Positions 14,240-26,203 of a stretch of 64,000 nucleotides of DNA are shown piece by piece; the stretch's first letter is position 1; every line of letters starts with the position of its first letter. The DNA comes from Wuchereria bancrofti (lineage: Eukaryota; Nematoda; Chromadorea; Rhabditida; Onchocercidae), in assembly GCA_005281725.1 (NCBI GenBank), contig SSBO01000003.1:5332495-5396494 (forward strand). Reading direction: 5' to 3'. A program made the translations under genes and the position numbers. The notes beneath the pieces are model-generated. The model had not been told where the DNA came from and searched no databases. It worked only from the letters and a program-made list of their open reading frames with translations.

Positions 14240-15956
14240 ATGAAAGTGGTAATAGTGCTGTTGGCTTTGTTGTCTGGTGTGGTAAGTTTCCGGAGTCAAT
14301 CAGTTGCAGTACGTGGTCGTCTAATGTGTGGCTCGAATCCGGCTTCCAATGTACGCATAAAGCTCTGGGAAGAAGACAGCGGTACGTGCTTGAGTTTTCG
14401 AGATTCTTGTAAGACAGGCAGGAGAAAGAGATGTTGTAACACATGTGATTTGACCAAATGTTTTACCTTGATGACCTTTCTAAATTATGTCTTTTCTAAG
14501 TGTTCTTAATGATTCTTCTAAATTCAAAACTATCACATGGAAATTATATATAATTTTAGGACCGGATCCAGATGACTTGCTTGATCAGGGTTACACGGAT
14601 CAAAATGGTGATTTTTTGCTTCAAGGTGACACTGTTGAACTGACACCAATTGATCCCGTTTTCAAGGTTTATCACGACTGTGACGATGGGTTGAAGGTAT
14701 GTGATGATTCACTGATCTTTTTAATCCAAAATTTGAATTTCAAAAGACTTTGGGATTACATAAATGTACGCAGTGATACATTTCCCAAGAGTAATCAGTT
14801 TTATATTTTTTCAAGATGTTGGAAAAATAAATATGACTTTTTCTTTTATAATCTTTTCTTTTAAATCCGTACTTCATTTCCTTAATTTGGAAAATCTTTA
14901 GCCTGGTAAAAGAAAGCTGAAGTTCAAGATACCACAGTCATACATTACCAATGGAAAAACACCGAAGAAAGTTTTTGATATTGGCACTTTGAATTTGGAA
15001 ACGATATTTCATGTAAGTTTAGTATGGAAAACCTATTGAACTAAGCTATTTGTCTTTTCATCTATTCTCATAATCTCTTTATTTCTTTTTATTTCTGATT
15101 TTTGACCTTTCACTAGCTTTAAATTCAAATTGTTCCATTTTTTTAGTTTTTGGAATCAATTCTCATTTTTTTGATTTTTAACTACTACTTTAACAGCGTT
15201 TTTTTTGCTGGACGTTAATTGTAAGAAATAAATCTCACAAATTTCTGCTCTTCCAAAATTGCGTATTGTTTATCTCCATCTTTTTCTCTTTTTTGTATAT
15301 TCATTCTGAAATCCCACTTACCACTTGTTTCTTAAGTGACAGTTTATTAGCAGTTATTATTAGAAAGCCCAATGAAAAAGTAATATTGCTAATTTCTGAA
15401 TGATTCGAGAAAGATGTGATGTCAAGGATGTATTTACTCCTGGGCAATCCTTCAATTTTTAGAACAATAGAAACTGGTTTGAGACTTTTATATTGTTGAT
15501 GTGTTCTTTGTCTTTGAATTCTAACATATTTTTAGATAGACATTACTAAATGTGATGACTGGACAATATCACTCAGTCTTTTGTGTTTACGAAATGTGTA
15601 AAGTATCAGCCGAATGATAATATATTTAGAGGAACAATTGCTAAAAGAGGACAAAGTGATTATGATGAGATTGTTTATTGCTCGATATATGGATGGAAGC
15701 TTTCTGATAAAAGCACACATTCTTTCTTTATATATCCCAGTTGAAATGAATACTAAGAGTATTTGGATGAAATATTCAATAGAACCACTCCAGAAAGTGT
15801 CTTTAGCAGGCTGTTACGGTCACCCGTTTAATGACCTACGATACATACTCATCTTGATTGCTTCTTACAATTTTTTGAAAATTCATTACAAATTTAGAAT
15901 TTGCAATTTTTTAGTTTCTTTTGCAGCACGAAGAACGTGAATTAATTGTATCGTAA
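14240..15956 (+). CDS. Transthyretin-like family secreted protein (TTL/TTR-52 type)
   Basis: Four exons, 14240-14381, 14560-14696, 14902-15012 and 15927-15956, join in phase to give a protein of about 139 residues. An N-terminal signal peptide (MKVVIVLLALLSGVVS) is followed by the family hallmark VRGRLMCGSNPASNVRIKLW, then DLLDQGYTDQNGDFLLQG and KVYHDCDDG, ending in HEERELIVS. Length and motif order match the nematode transthyretin-like family, which are small secreted beta-sandwich proteins, mostly of unknown ligand and abundant in excretory-secretory products. The cysteines in MCGS and HDCDD are the ones usually seen in the family. The last exon encodes only nine residues and lies behind a 914-base intron; its phase and its ending fit the family. 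The second Met (MCGS) is too far in to be the start. Confidence 0.9.
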
Positions 15957-17612
15957 TAGAGTGCTATGGTACATAATGGAATGAAGGGAGGAAAGAACAC
16001 AACAAGGAATAGACAACTCGTGTAAATGTAAGAGAGATGTTTTCTAGAGTAGCCAGGTGCAACGTTTTTATTTACTAGTGGAATGATTTCATTTTCTTAA
16101 TTTTGTAATCCGATTCCAGTCTTTGGGGTATTCCAATACATCTAGTGAAACTTACATCATTTAAATTATTAATTGATGTTTAGAAATAACATTATGGAGA
16201 ATCATTTATTTCAGTTATGTATTTTCGCTTTTATTTTTTAGTAATAGTTTTCTGCTATAAGAATTAACAGCAAAAAATCATTTTAAAGTTATGAAATTTA
16301 AATTATGCCATCAATTAAGATATCTCAAACGATCATTATATTGGTCATGGAGTAAGTGCATGAACCTGAATATACTTTAGCAAAACTTCTAGCCTCTTCC
16401 TTCATTTATTTGCTTTTGATTGCTTTGTAGTGATTTGCTTTTGTTGGTTTTGTAGTGATGTTTTGTGTATAAGTGTTGGTATTTATGTAATGCTAAGGAA
16501 ATTCTTAATTTATTCACTCTCCTGTAACTGTTTGTATTTCGTTTGTTAGTGGTGAACGGTTGAGGAATTATATTTATAATCTGAAATATCTCTGCTTATC
16601 TGGCAAACTTTTTTTTATATCAACGAACAAGTTATATAGGCATTAGCCGAAATAACATAATTACAAGAATTATTAGTGTCCTTTAGTGATAAATTGATGA
16701 CCTAGGAATTATTCCTACTTTTTTCAGTTTATCACAATTAACCCAGAAATAGTGTTATATTAACGGCATCATAATTGTTCGGCATTCATTCATGAATAGT
16801 TAGTCAGAATAAATTATTCCATGCATTTGTGAAGCAAAAAATATTTTTGCTGTTTAAGGAATGAAAAGAACATTTTTTCAAACAAAATTTGAGTATTAGA
16901 GATGGATGGATGTGTCTATCCCAAATAATTATTAATGGGAAGGTAATTATAAAGTGAAGGTGATAAGAAACAAGTTCAATTTTCTGAGCAAAATTGGGAG
17001 AGAAAATTAATGCATGTTTGATTAAGAGAATAGAAAAACTAAAAACTGCCCTGCAAATTGGAATTTTCTTATGTGTAAGATTTAGCTGAGTAAAAGTAAT
17101 GAATAAAACAAAAATGATAAAATAAGATGAACAAAACAAAAAATAAGATTAAACAAAATTCTTTTCTTTGTTCTCAATACATTTGAATGAGATCAATTAC
17201 TTCATCAGTATTCGTCGATCTTCTGATTACATCTGAAACAGAATAATATTGATAGAATGAACTGTAGGCTTTTTAAAAAGTCAAAATTTCTTTGAAGCTT
17301 GCTTAATCGAACTAGCATGTTTTGAACTGAAGTTTTTCTCATGGCATTATTTTGCAACATGTCGAGTTTAATTTATTCATTGTGCAAATTCTAACAAATT
17401 CATATACGAGAAAGGTCAGAAGACTGTCATTCATTTTACAACAAATTTACAAACTCTTGCTTCCTGTGTCTGCCTCCGCCATACCTTTCAACCAAATAAA
17501 AGCAAGTAACTAGAATTTGTAACGATTATTTAATAGAAATATACAATAATATTTTCCAAAATAATTGAAATATAAAAAAAGTGGAAACACACGATTGGTA
17601 AAGCGAAGAAAT
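15957..17612. other. Convergent intergenic region
   Basis: About 1.7 kb of A+T-rich DNA between the 3' ends of the transthyretin-like (+) and acid phosphatase (-) genes. A minus-strand open frame of 111 codons at 17139-16804 has low-complexity composition and no recognisable motif, so I do not call it. Nothing else seen. Confidence 0.55.
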
Positions 17613-20600
17613 TCAAATATTTATTTGAAAAAACCTACGTGAAGTCAAGTTTTCACCATCCTTCAAGCATGCCTCTTGAACGTTATCGAAAAAGAGTTGC
17701 CTCGAATGCTGAATGAATTTGGTAACATTGCAAAATTTGATCGAATCCTCACATCCCGGAGCAAACTGAGTTATATCTTGTGGATTTGCATCCCATTGAT
17801 TTGCATACATGATCTTAACAGTATTTCATCATTAAGCTGTTAAATTTTTTTAATTAATTGCTAAAGTTACATTGCTACTGTTAATTGCTACTGTTATTTC
17901 ATTCCAGATTTTCAAGACAAAGTTTATTGATGGAAATTTCGTAGTATTACGTTTTCCACTTTGATCGCTCGAGTTGCTTGAAGCATCTACTATTTTTTGC
18001 TAGCTACAAGTAAAACAAGCCGAACTTTCATTTCATATAAATTGTCAATTCTCCAAATTTCAAATGCAATATTGGCTCCGTAACCAATTAATGGAGGTTT
18101 GCCCAAAATAGAATGTATGTCGCTAAATGTCGACAGTAGTGCAGCAATTGTCATGTCATGCTGAAAAAATAATGTTTAATTTCAAAATATTTTTGAATTC
18201 ATTATAAAACACTTTAAAAGCTTCTAATGGTTTTCTTCAAAATGTTAAGAGGAAATTTTTCATCATAAAATGTAACTTTAGTTCTTTCCTATCCTTTTAA
18301 ATTTGCTACATAATCCATGCAATGAAAAAATCATCAAAAAAACTTGCTGCTGATAGTCCGTAAAACTTTTCTTCACAAGAGTCAACTGATGACCATTCTG
18401 AATAATTTACTTTACAGGCGATTCGGCTAACAATACCACGAAGAGAACTTCCACCTTTAAAACTGAATTTTAGAAATCGAAACTTTCTGTTAATTTCAAG
18501 TAGTATATGAATGATCATTAAGTTAAATGAAAAACAAATAGAAATTTAGTTCATATGAAAAACAATCTAAGCTTGAAGGTATTATTTAACAGTGAAAAAT
18601 AACAGTAATCTTCCATGTTATTAATAAAATTCCTTCACAGAGTTACGAACTATTTACAAGACTCGGTTTCAGTTAGAAAAGCTTCATTTCAAATTGAAAT
18701 GCATACCTCGAATCTTTCTCTGCAATTTATTATCGTATGGTCCTATACCAAACTGTGCTTCTACACCATGCCAACTCAAAAATTTCAATTTTTCATACAA
18801 TTCTTCACTTCTCAGCCAGTCCGGCAATGCTAAATCATGTGCTTTCTGAAAATTTTAGTTTTTTCATCGTATAATAATTAAGAATTTCTGTTACAAGCCA
18901 AACAGGCCTTCAAAATAACAAAACCAATACATTGATTAATCACTTTTTTAGAGGTGAATTTTATGTTTGATTGCAGAAGAAAATAAATACTAAACGCATT
19001 AAAATGTAACATTGTCTCACCACTTCTACATTTTAATAAAGTCTGTAGAGCTGAATGCCTATTATCTAATCAAATATGGAATACGAGCTGAAGTATCGAC
19101 AAATCAATAGATTCGGATTTGTAATAGATGATAAAATATGAAGTAGAAATCATAAAATCAACTTTCTTAATTGAATTAGATCAATACAGATGCATAAATC
19201 AGTAAATTCAGTTACCAGACAATTGAGAGTATCGAATAAATAATATGAATAACTATTATAGTTCAGCTCTCGTTGCATTAATTCATATATCTCCTAAAAT
19301 TTGTTAACTTGTAGCATGTATAGTTTATCAAAAATTGAAAATATATTTTTGATACAGTACAATATTTCAGACAATTAACAACAGTGGGTCACTTTTTTGA
19401 AAATAAATCGTTCAAATTTGAAATTTGTTCATGAACTCACGCTGAAATTTTCTCGTAGAAAATATTTTTCTTTTTGATCCAAGACAAACTGAGTTGCAAC
19501 AGGACAATCAAAAAATGGATTACCGGCCTGGAATGATAATAACGATATAGGAATGATAACATGGAAAAAATTCCCACAAAAAGTACCGTATCAACATTGG
19601 TCGTTAATTCGACGTTAATTCTTGTGTCAGGAAAAGACATTCCTTTTAGAACATGTTGTGCAGTTTCGATGGTACGATGAACATCTGTACTACGAATATG
19701 AATCTGTAATGATGTTTTGGTTGAAATTATTCCGATGATAATTTCTTACTGATCATTGGTCTGATTAGAAGTTTAAATTTCTGATTAGAAGCGAGCCGTT
19801 AACAGATTACTGATTGGTTGTTTGAACTGATTGGATCAGTGCAAACTGTGCTTGCAGAACGAGAAGAGATGGAAAGAGAGAAAAGGATCGCACCTGCTTC
19901 GACGTGATGTTTCCAGGGTGAATGTAACGACGTTGTAACAATAAGCCTAAATGTTCAGCTTGCTCGGCACCTATCTGTAAACAAAAAAATTCAAATTTGT
20001 ACTAGCATTTTGGAGTAGCAATCAAGAAGACAAGTAAATGTGAATAAAAAAAATATTAATCATAATCAGAATGATTTGTAGAAAATTGGATTACAAAGCT
20101 TACTTTTGTTAAATTTCCAATGCCACGTGGAAAGGCTATCATATATTTTTCGGTAAAGTTTGGAAAGTAATGGGCGGGAGCTCGGTCACCATGTCGCCAA
20201 ATCTGTAATCGACATTAATCTGAATGTAGATTTTAGGCTCAATTTTTTCGGGGACACAATTACATGATTGAATCTATATGAGATGTTATTGAAACTTAAC
20301 TTTAAATTTAGTCAAAAATATTTGAACTTTTCGGAAATTCTAAAAAACCTTAGCAATATTGGTAAAATAATTCAAAAGGATTAGAATAATTTACTAAGGT
20401 AAGCCAAACAACTAAGTATGCAGCGTTTAATGTGTAAAATTTATTCTATCGTTGTAAATTTTCATTTTTTTTTTATCATCTAATGTTTCTTTTTAACTGA
20501 TTGAACAATCACTATGAACCAACCATATTAGTGTAGACAAGTTCGGGACGAGAGTAAGATAGAATATAATATACAGTAACTGCAACAAAGGACAATGCTA

Positions 20601-21093
20601 TAGTTAGAATAGCTGCGCTAAGAATAAGAGTTTCTTTAAAATTCCGCCTGAATAGAGATTTTTGTTGTTTCGGAACGGTAACATTTTTTCTTGATTCCCC
20701 AAGTTCTACTGGCAAAACTTTTTCGTTGATATGATCGTTGCGGATTTCTAAATTAGAAAGGACCAATTTTAAAATTCATTAAGAAATAATGAGGGACAAG
20801 TAAAAAAAGTTCAAAATGATAAGCAAAGGACTGCTTAAATTCAGTAAGAAACAAGCAGTCGAAATAATATTTCAGATGCCAAACAATGAGTTCAATGTTG
20901 AATTCAATAAATCAGACCTGAATGAGCATATTGTTCAATGTTGAATTCAATAAATCAGACCTGAATGAGCATATTCCTCCAAAGGATAAACTTTTGATTT
21001 GTTTATAATTCTAACAAACATCCCGTTGTTATCATTGTCCTCATGGGGTAACTTCTCATTATTTGATACAGCTGGCTCCGTAGGTGTTGACAT
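17613..21093 (-). CDS. Membrane-anchored histidine acid phosphatase
   Basis: Histidine phosphatase, clade 2 (acid phosphatase). Eleven exons: 21093-20961, 20747-20524, 20202-20104, 19974-19894, 19703-19587, 19527-19441, 19293-19216, 18845-18707, 18454-18348, 18160-18026, 17813-17613; about 466 residues. Catalytic signatures present: WRHGDRAP (phospho-accepting His near residue 123), the second arginine motif RSTDVHRTIETAQ, and SAHDMT (proton-donor Asp near 357). NPFFDCP and the C-terminal PGC...C pattern are also typical. Instead of a signal peptide there is a cytosolic N-terminus of about 84 residues and one hydrophobic segment (about 85-107), so a type II membrane protein with a lumenal or extracellular catalytic domain is inferred. 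The start is the ATG two bases after a TTTTAG acceptor (possible trans-splice). The intron at 18347-18161 begins GC. The donor at 18025 (GTTCGG) is weak; a GT six codons downstream would also keep frame. Confidence 0.88.
20890..20975. repeat. Exact 43-bp tandem duplication over a splice donor
   Basis: Two identical, adjacent 43-base copies (20890-20932 and 20933-20975). The second copy contains the last 15 coding bases of acid phosphatase exon 1 with its GT donor, plus the start of intron 1. The first copy therefore carries a duplicate donor inside the intron. Confidence 0.95.
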
Positions 21094-22602
21094 TCCTAAA
21101 ATTTTGATTGAAATGTTTGAAAATGCCAGTGATACACAATGATCCATGTATGCCTGTATATGTAAAGTTGAACGAAATTCGAAAATTCGAAGTGACGTGG
21201 GCACTGGCTAATCGTTAAAAAGTTAGGTGCTGAAAAAATATTTTTATATTCATAAAATTGATTCTCAAAAGCAAAGTTTTCAGAGAAGGATTAAAATTCC
21301 AAATGTTTAATCCCAAAGCGAGGTGGATTTTTAATCTTTAACAAATTCGTCTAAAGGAAAACATTTATGACTAAAGAAATATAATAAAACATATTTTCTC
21401 TTATTATTTGTTTCATTTTAAGTTTTCCTCAGACTGTTTTGTCTTTGACAACTAATGGAAAAGTTTTGAAGAGAAATATAGAGTATAGGAAGAATTAAAT
21501 GTTTCTACTAGTTGTATTGAGGATAAAATGAATGGTGTAAAAGAGAGGGTCAACTTCTAGCGAAAAAAGAAAGTTCCGTGTACCAAGTAGCCGAAATTTT
21601 GATCTATTTTAATATCCCACTCTCTTTCATACTGTCTTCTATTTGTTCTATCAATTGAATGAGTCAATCAGTTAAGCGTCTTTTTTGCTTATGTGTGAAA
21701 TGAAATGTACACAACAGAATCTGTAATCAAAAAATATTAAAAAATAAAGGATGATAAATAGTACCACAAAATAATTTCAGGAACATGATAAGAATAGAAA
21801 GAAATTTAGCAGAATAAATTTGGTAAATCGAATAAATTGGAGTGCTAGCTCTAAAGGGCTTGCCAACGAGATGAAAGTAGATTTAAATATTTATAGTTTC
21901 TTTAACACTTGCTCTCATTTTTGCAATAATCACCAGCTTAATTTCTAGCCCATAAATTTTATAATTTAATATTTCAGGCTTAAAAAAATAAAACATCGAA
22001 AAATTCTTATTTCTCGAGAAATTCTTATCACTACTCAAGCAAAAAAGAGTCTACTCTCATTATAACGTAATAAAAGAGGGGTGAACGACAGATCTACCAT
22101 GTGAAAGTTTTGACACTGACTGCTTTGCAGACTATAAGTCATTTTCTGGGCAAACGTATAAATGATAACAAGTTTTATTGATGATAATTTTGTAAAGATA
22201 GGAAAGATTTATTTGGATGATAGTTCGTTCTTTTGTAAGTGTATGTCAACTTTTTCTTTATATCATACATTACAACACCACTCTGAAACTTAATGAAATT
22301 CATTGAAATAACATTTGAAATTGGTTCTTGGAAGTACTAGGAATATAACACATTTTTAGATTTTGCATATAGTTAATTGTTTTATACGCATTCAGCAAGT
22401 TTATATATCTATTTGTAAAACTCTCAAATATGTTGAAAGCATAAAGAACAAATTTTTGAAGGCGTTTATGTAAGTGTTACATGTAAAATTATTCATAAGA
22501 TTAAAAATGTGTTCTAATAAAAAAGATAATTTATTCAGAATGAAAAAAGTGTCGATTCAACTGCTTCATTGCATTAGGACATGAAGCATGCAATGACGTA
22601 GG

Positions 22603-22674
22603 CCTTTTTCATGGAGCGGCATTGTACCTTCTCCATGGAGCGGCATCGTATCTTTTCTATGAAACAGCATAGTG
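22603..22674. repeat. 24-bp tandem repeat, three copies
   Basis: Units 22603-22626 and 22627-22650 differ at only three bases and share the core CATGGAGCGGCAT. The third unit, 22651-22674, is diverged. The G+C-rich core stands out in A+T-rich surroundings. Confidence 0.75.
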
Positions 22675-25600
22675 CGAAAGGTGCATGATTAAAAAGAGTG
22701 GAAATTTTCAGGGGAAGGTAATGCTAACAATGGCTTTTGCTATAAATAAATACTTTTATTGAATAGTTCGAAAAATGTTTATTTAACAGATGCGTTGATG
22801 GAAATGAATGTAATTGTTATCAATGTAGTAAAGCAATATTAATGTTTGTCAAAGCAATATTTATTTAAAAAAGTCAAAAGCCATCGCAAAAATTGGTCGC
22901 TAAGATATTAGTGTCTAGAAAATTGTTAATTGCAATGCTCATATCTGCAATACTTCAAACTTTGATTTAAATTTGACTTATCACATTCAAATTGCTTCGA
23001 ATTTCACCAAATCTGATAATTTCAATTTTCTAAATAGCTTACAAGATGTGACACGGAGTAATTATCAGCTTTCAGCAGAAGATGAAATTATGAGATGGCG
23101 GTTAATGCATCGAAATAAGCATAATTTCAAAACGATAAGTTGAAACGATTAATTAACAAATAAAACCTTATATACTTTTGATAAATAGAATCATTTCAGC
23201 AGTGATTTTTCAAGGTAACATCTAGTAATTAATTTAAATTACAGAAGATCTGATATAAAACATGAAAATGATTGGACAATGGAAAGGATATGAAGAAAGC
23301 ATAGAAAATGAAGAAAAGCACAGTAGTTGCAGGAAATTTAATTCAAAATGATTTTCGGTATGCCTGGCTAAGAATGAGATGCTGAATAAATGTGTTCGAG
23401 CATTCTTCGAGAAATATTTCAAGCGGTTAAAAATTGAAATGCGCGGTTAAAAGTCGTTTAAGACGAAGAAGGCTTTGAAAGATGAAGTAGAATGGGATGT
23501 ATGATATAGATGTCAGATGTCAATGCCATATCTTTCTTTAATAAATGCCTACTGACAGGTAATAGGTGAGTAAAGAGGAAAGGAAAGTATTCTGTAGTAT
23601 AGAATGTATAGAAAATAATGGATTTAGGAATATTCTGAGGACATTTCCTGCGCAATCAATGTCATTGGAAGCTGCAACAGAAAAAGTAGCTAATTCACCT
23701 GCAAATATAGCCATGGAACAAGTTAAGTACATGTATTCCATGAAAAGAAGTTCATATTTTGATTTAATTAGTACCGGAGATGATACAATAGACTACTTTC
23801 CCAGATGGGCAGGGTACTTTGGCAGCAAAATGTTACTCAAATCACATTACGATTAACAGTGAGCCAAGTTTCGTCCATGGAATACAAAAAGGAATGCAAT
23901 AGTGAGAGTTCATTGAAATGATCTGTTTGAAAATGTTTCTACCAAGTCGAGAAGAATGACAATATCCTGATAGTTATTGACGTTTAGTTCACAGGTCATC
24001 AATTTTTGAAATCATTTTTTCTCCAGATAAGTAGCAATGCCAACTGAGTATAAATTTGCGCTATCAAAAGTCCAATTAGTAAAATCAATTTTCAGTGGGA
24101 AATAATTTGTCACATTAATCACTTCAACAAAAGAAGAAACTGGAAGAGAAATAAACGACTGAAAAGGAAACAAAATATTTCGTAAAAACATTTCTATTTT
24201 AAAAAATTTCGTTTTTCCTTTCTTTAACTGAACCATCGTTGGCATAATGAGTGAAAGAATAATATAGGACGATAATACCAGATTCGTGAATTATTCGTGG
24301 TAATTATAAGATACCCTTTTACCAACTGAATTTTGTCCTTCAAAAATACATTAATCATTTTATTGATTGTTGCTATCATTGTTATAAGCATCAGTAATAT
24401 TACTTTGTAAAATAATAAAGATTTAAATTATTAGCAATGTTATACAGAACCAAATAATGAAATGGAAGATTCACTGCAGAAAAGTGCTTCAAATTGCAAA
24501 GTATTGCTTTGATAACCTATTAAAGGATGACATTCCTTACCAAGATTAAATGTACGCTTGTCATTTAGACCACAATAACAATGATTCTTAAAATTTGCTT
24601 TTCAAATAATTATGGACAAAAATTTTTAAGTAGTAATTTTAAACCAATTTCGATGTCCAAAAAAGAGTAAATCAGACAGTAAAATTAGCTTTTATATTAA
24701 TGTACAAGTTATTTTTATTTTATTTCAAGTTAGTTAACCGAATTAAAGCGAGTTAGAATTTCAACAAACAAACGCTGTGAAATTTGGATTATGAAGAAAC
24801 ACAATTGTGAGAAAATTGGAAATATATTAATCATAAAGTTGTGATTATATGCAGCTACAAAATCGGGGACTTTTTGGAGATGAAGTGTTCGAATTAGAAC
24901 AATATTTATAGGGAAAGATAAAGGTCAAGTGCAAAGTAAGCAAAGAGTGAAGCAGAGAAAAAATTTTCGAAGAACTGATTGAAACGCCACCAAAAAAATA
25001 AATAAATGAGTACATGTGACAAAAAACAGATGAGTTGCTGATCACAACAGCCAATAGAAAGGTATTTGCATAAACTACTCTCTCCATCACCTGTAACAGT
25101 GACCTTTGACCAGAGCAAGGTACAATAGTTGAATCAAAAACTGCACTCTATTTCTCACATCACTTTCCCCAAACAGAGTCAGCATAACCATCAAGTCAGA
25201 ATAAAGGTCATTCACTTTTTCGTCAAATATATCTAAACGGGATAAATGATAGAAGAAATTCAGTTTTAAACCTTCGTCTCACAATACTGAAATTAAGAGT
25301 TTAAGAAAACTTGTTCTGTTCAAAAGGACAAAATAATCCAGATATGCTGTCACATATTTTTATTAGATATTTAGTAACAAAACGCGCAGTTATATCTGTT
25401 TGAAGCCGCCTAGGAACCATTGGTATTATCCTTAGCAGTTGGTTTAGCATCTTCCTATGTTGGGAATATAAGCTAAACTGCAATATTCTGTTATGCGAAT
25501 AATTTGTTAAAAAAGTTAAATAAAAATGCCCTGTATGTTTTAAAAATAATATTTTGATAACAGAATGTGGCTAATGAGTAACTGATGTATTAATATTATA

Positions 25601-26110
25601 AAGTAAATATCACTTCAGTCTATTATTCATCATTGCAGAAGTCAGATTAGGTTAAAATGGTGTCAAACTAATTTTGTATCTAAATAATTTGTTCAGAAAG
25701 TTAAAACAGTCAATTAGCCTATTTGCTAAGTGGTTGTTTACAGTTTGAAACTAATTGTGAAGAATATGCAGTTTTGATGGCTGAACAATTCATATCATTC
25801 TATAATCAATAGTGTTCCTCGCTGTATTTTGGCGTTGTTTCTACTGGTAGAAAATATGAGTCAGGAGGTTTTTTTTTTTTGTTATTAAAACCTTCATAAT
25901 TAAAAAATTATGCCCAAAACTGGTTGAAATGAAAGAGTGCAAATCACTGTAAATTTTTTTAGAATGGTTATTATGAATGGATTAATAATGATTTTTATGG
26001 GAAGATTATGATTCTAATGATTATGCATGACAGTAAAACAGCGTCAGTTGAATATGTTGTTATTACTTCACGTGCAATGTTTTGGAAAAACTCGTATTTA
26101 AAAGGTTAAA

Positions 26111-26203
26111 TAACAATAATTAATCAATAATAAAACAATAATAATAATAACGATAATGATAATAATAGTAACAATAACAATAATATTAATAATGATAATA
26201 ATA
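26111..26203. repeat. AAT/ATA trinucleotide microsatellite, imperfect
   Basis: About 90 bases of ATA, ACA and ATG triplet variants with an AAT period, in intergenic DNA. Low complexity. Confidence 0.8.

Noticed and set aside
15614..15940. 108-codon plus-strand frame
   Set aside because: It lies in the last intron of the transthyretin-like gene, has intron-like composition and no recognisable motif.
17989..18000. Frame running on from the SAHD exon of the acid phosphatase to a TAG
   Set aside because: It would lose the conserved PGC...C exon. Splicing from 18026 to 17813 gives the family-like sequence LYEMKIMYANQ.
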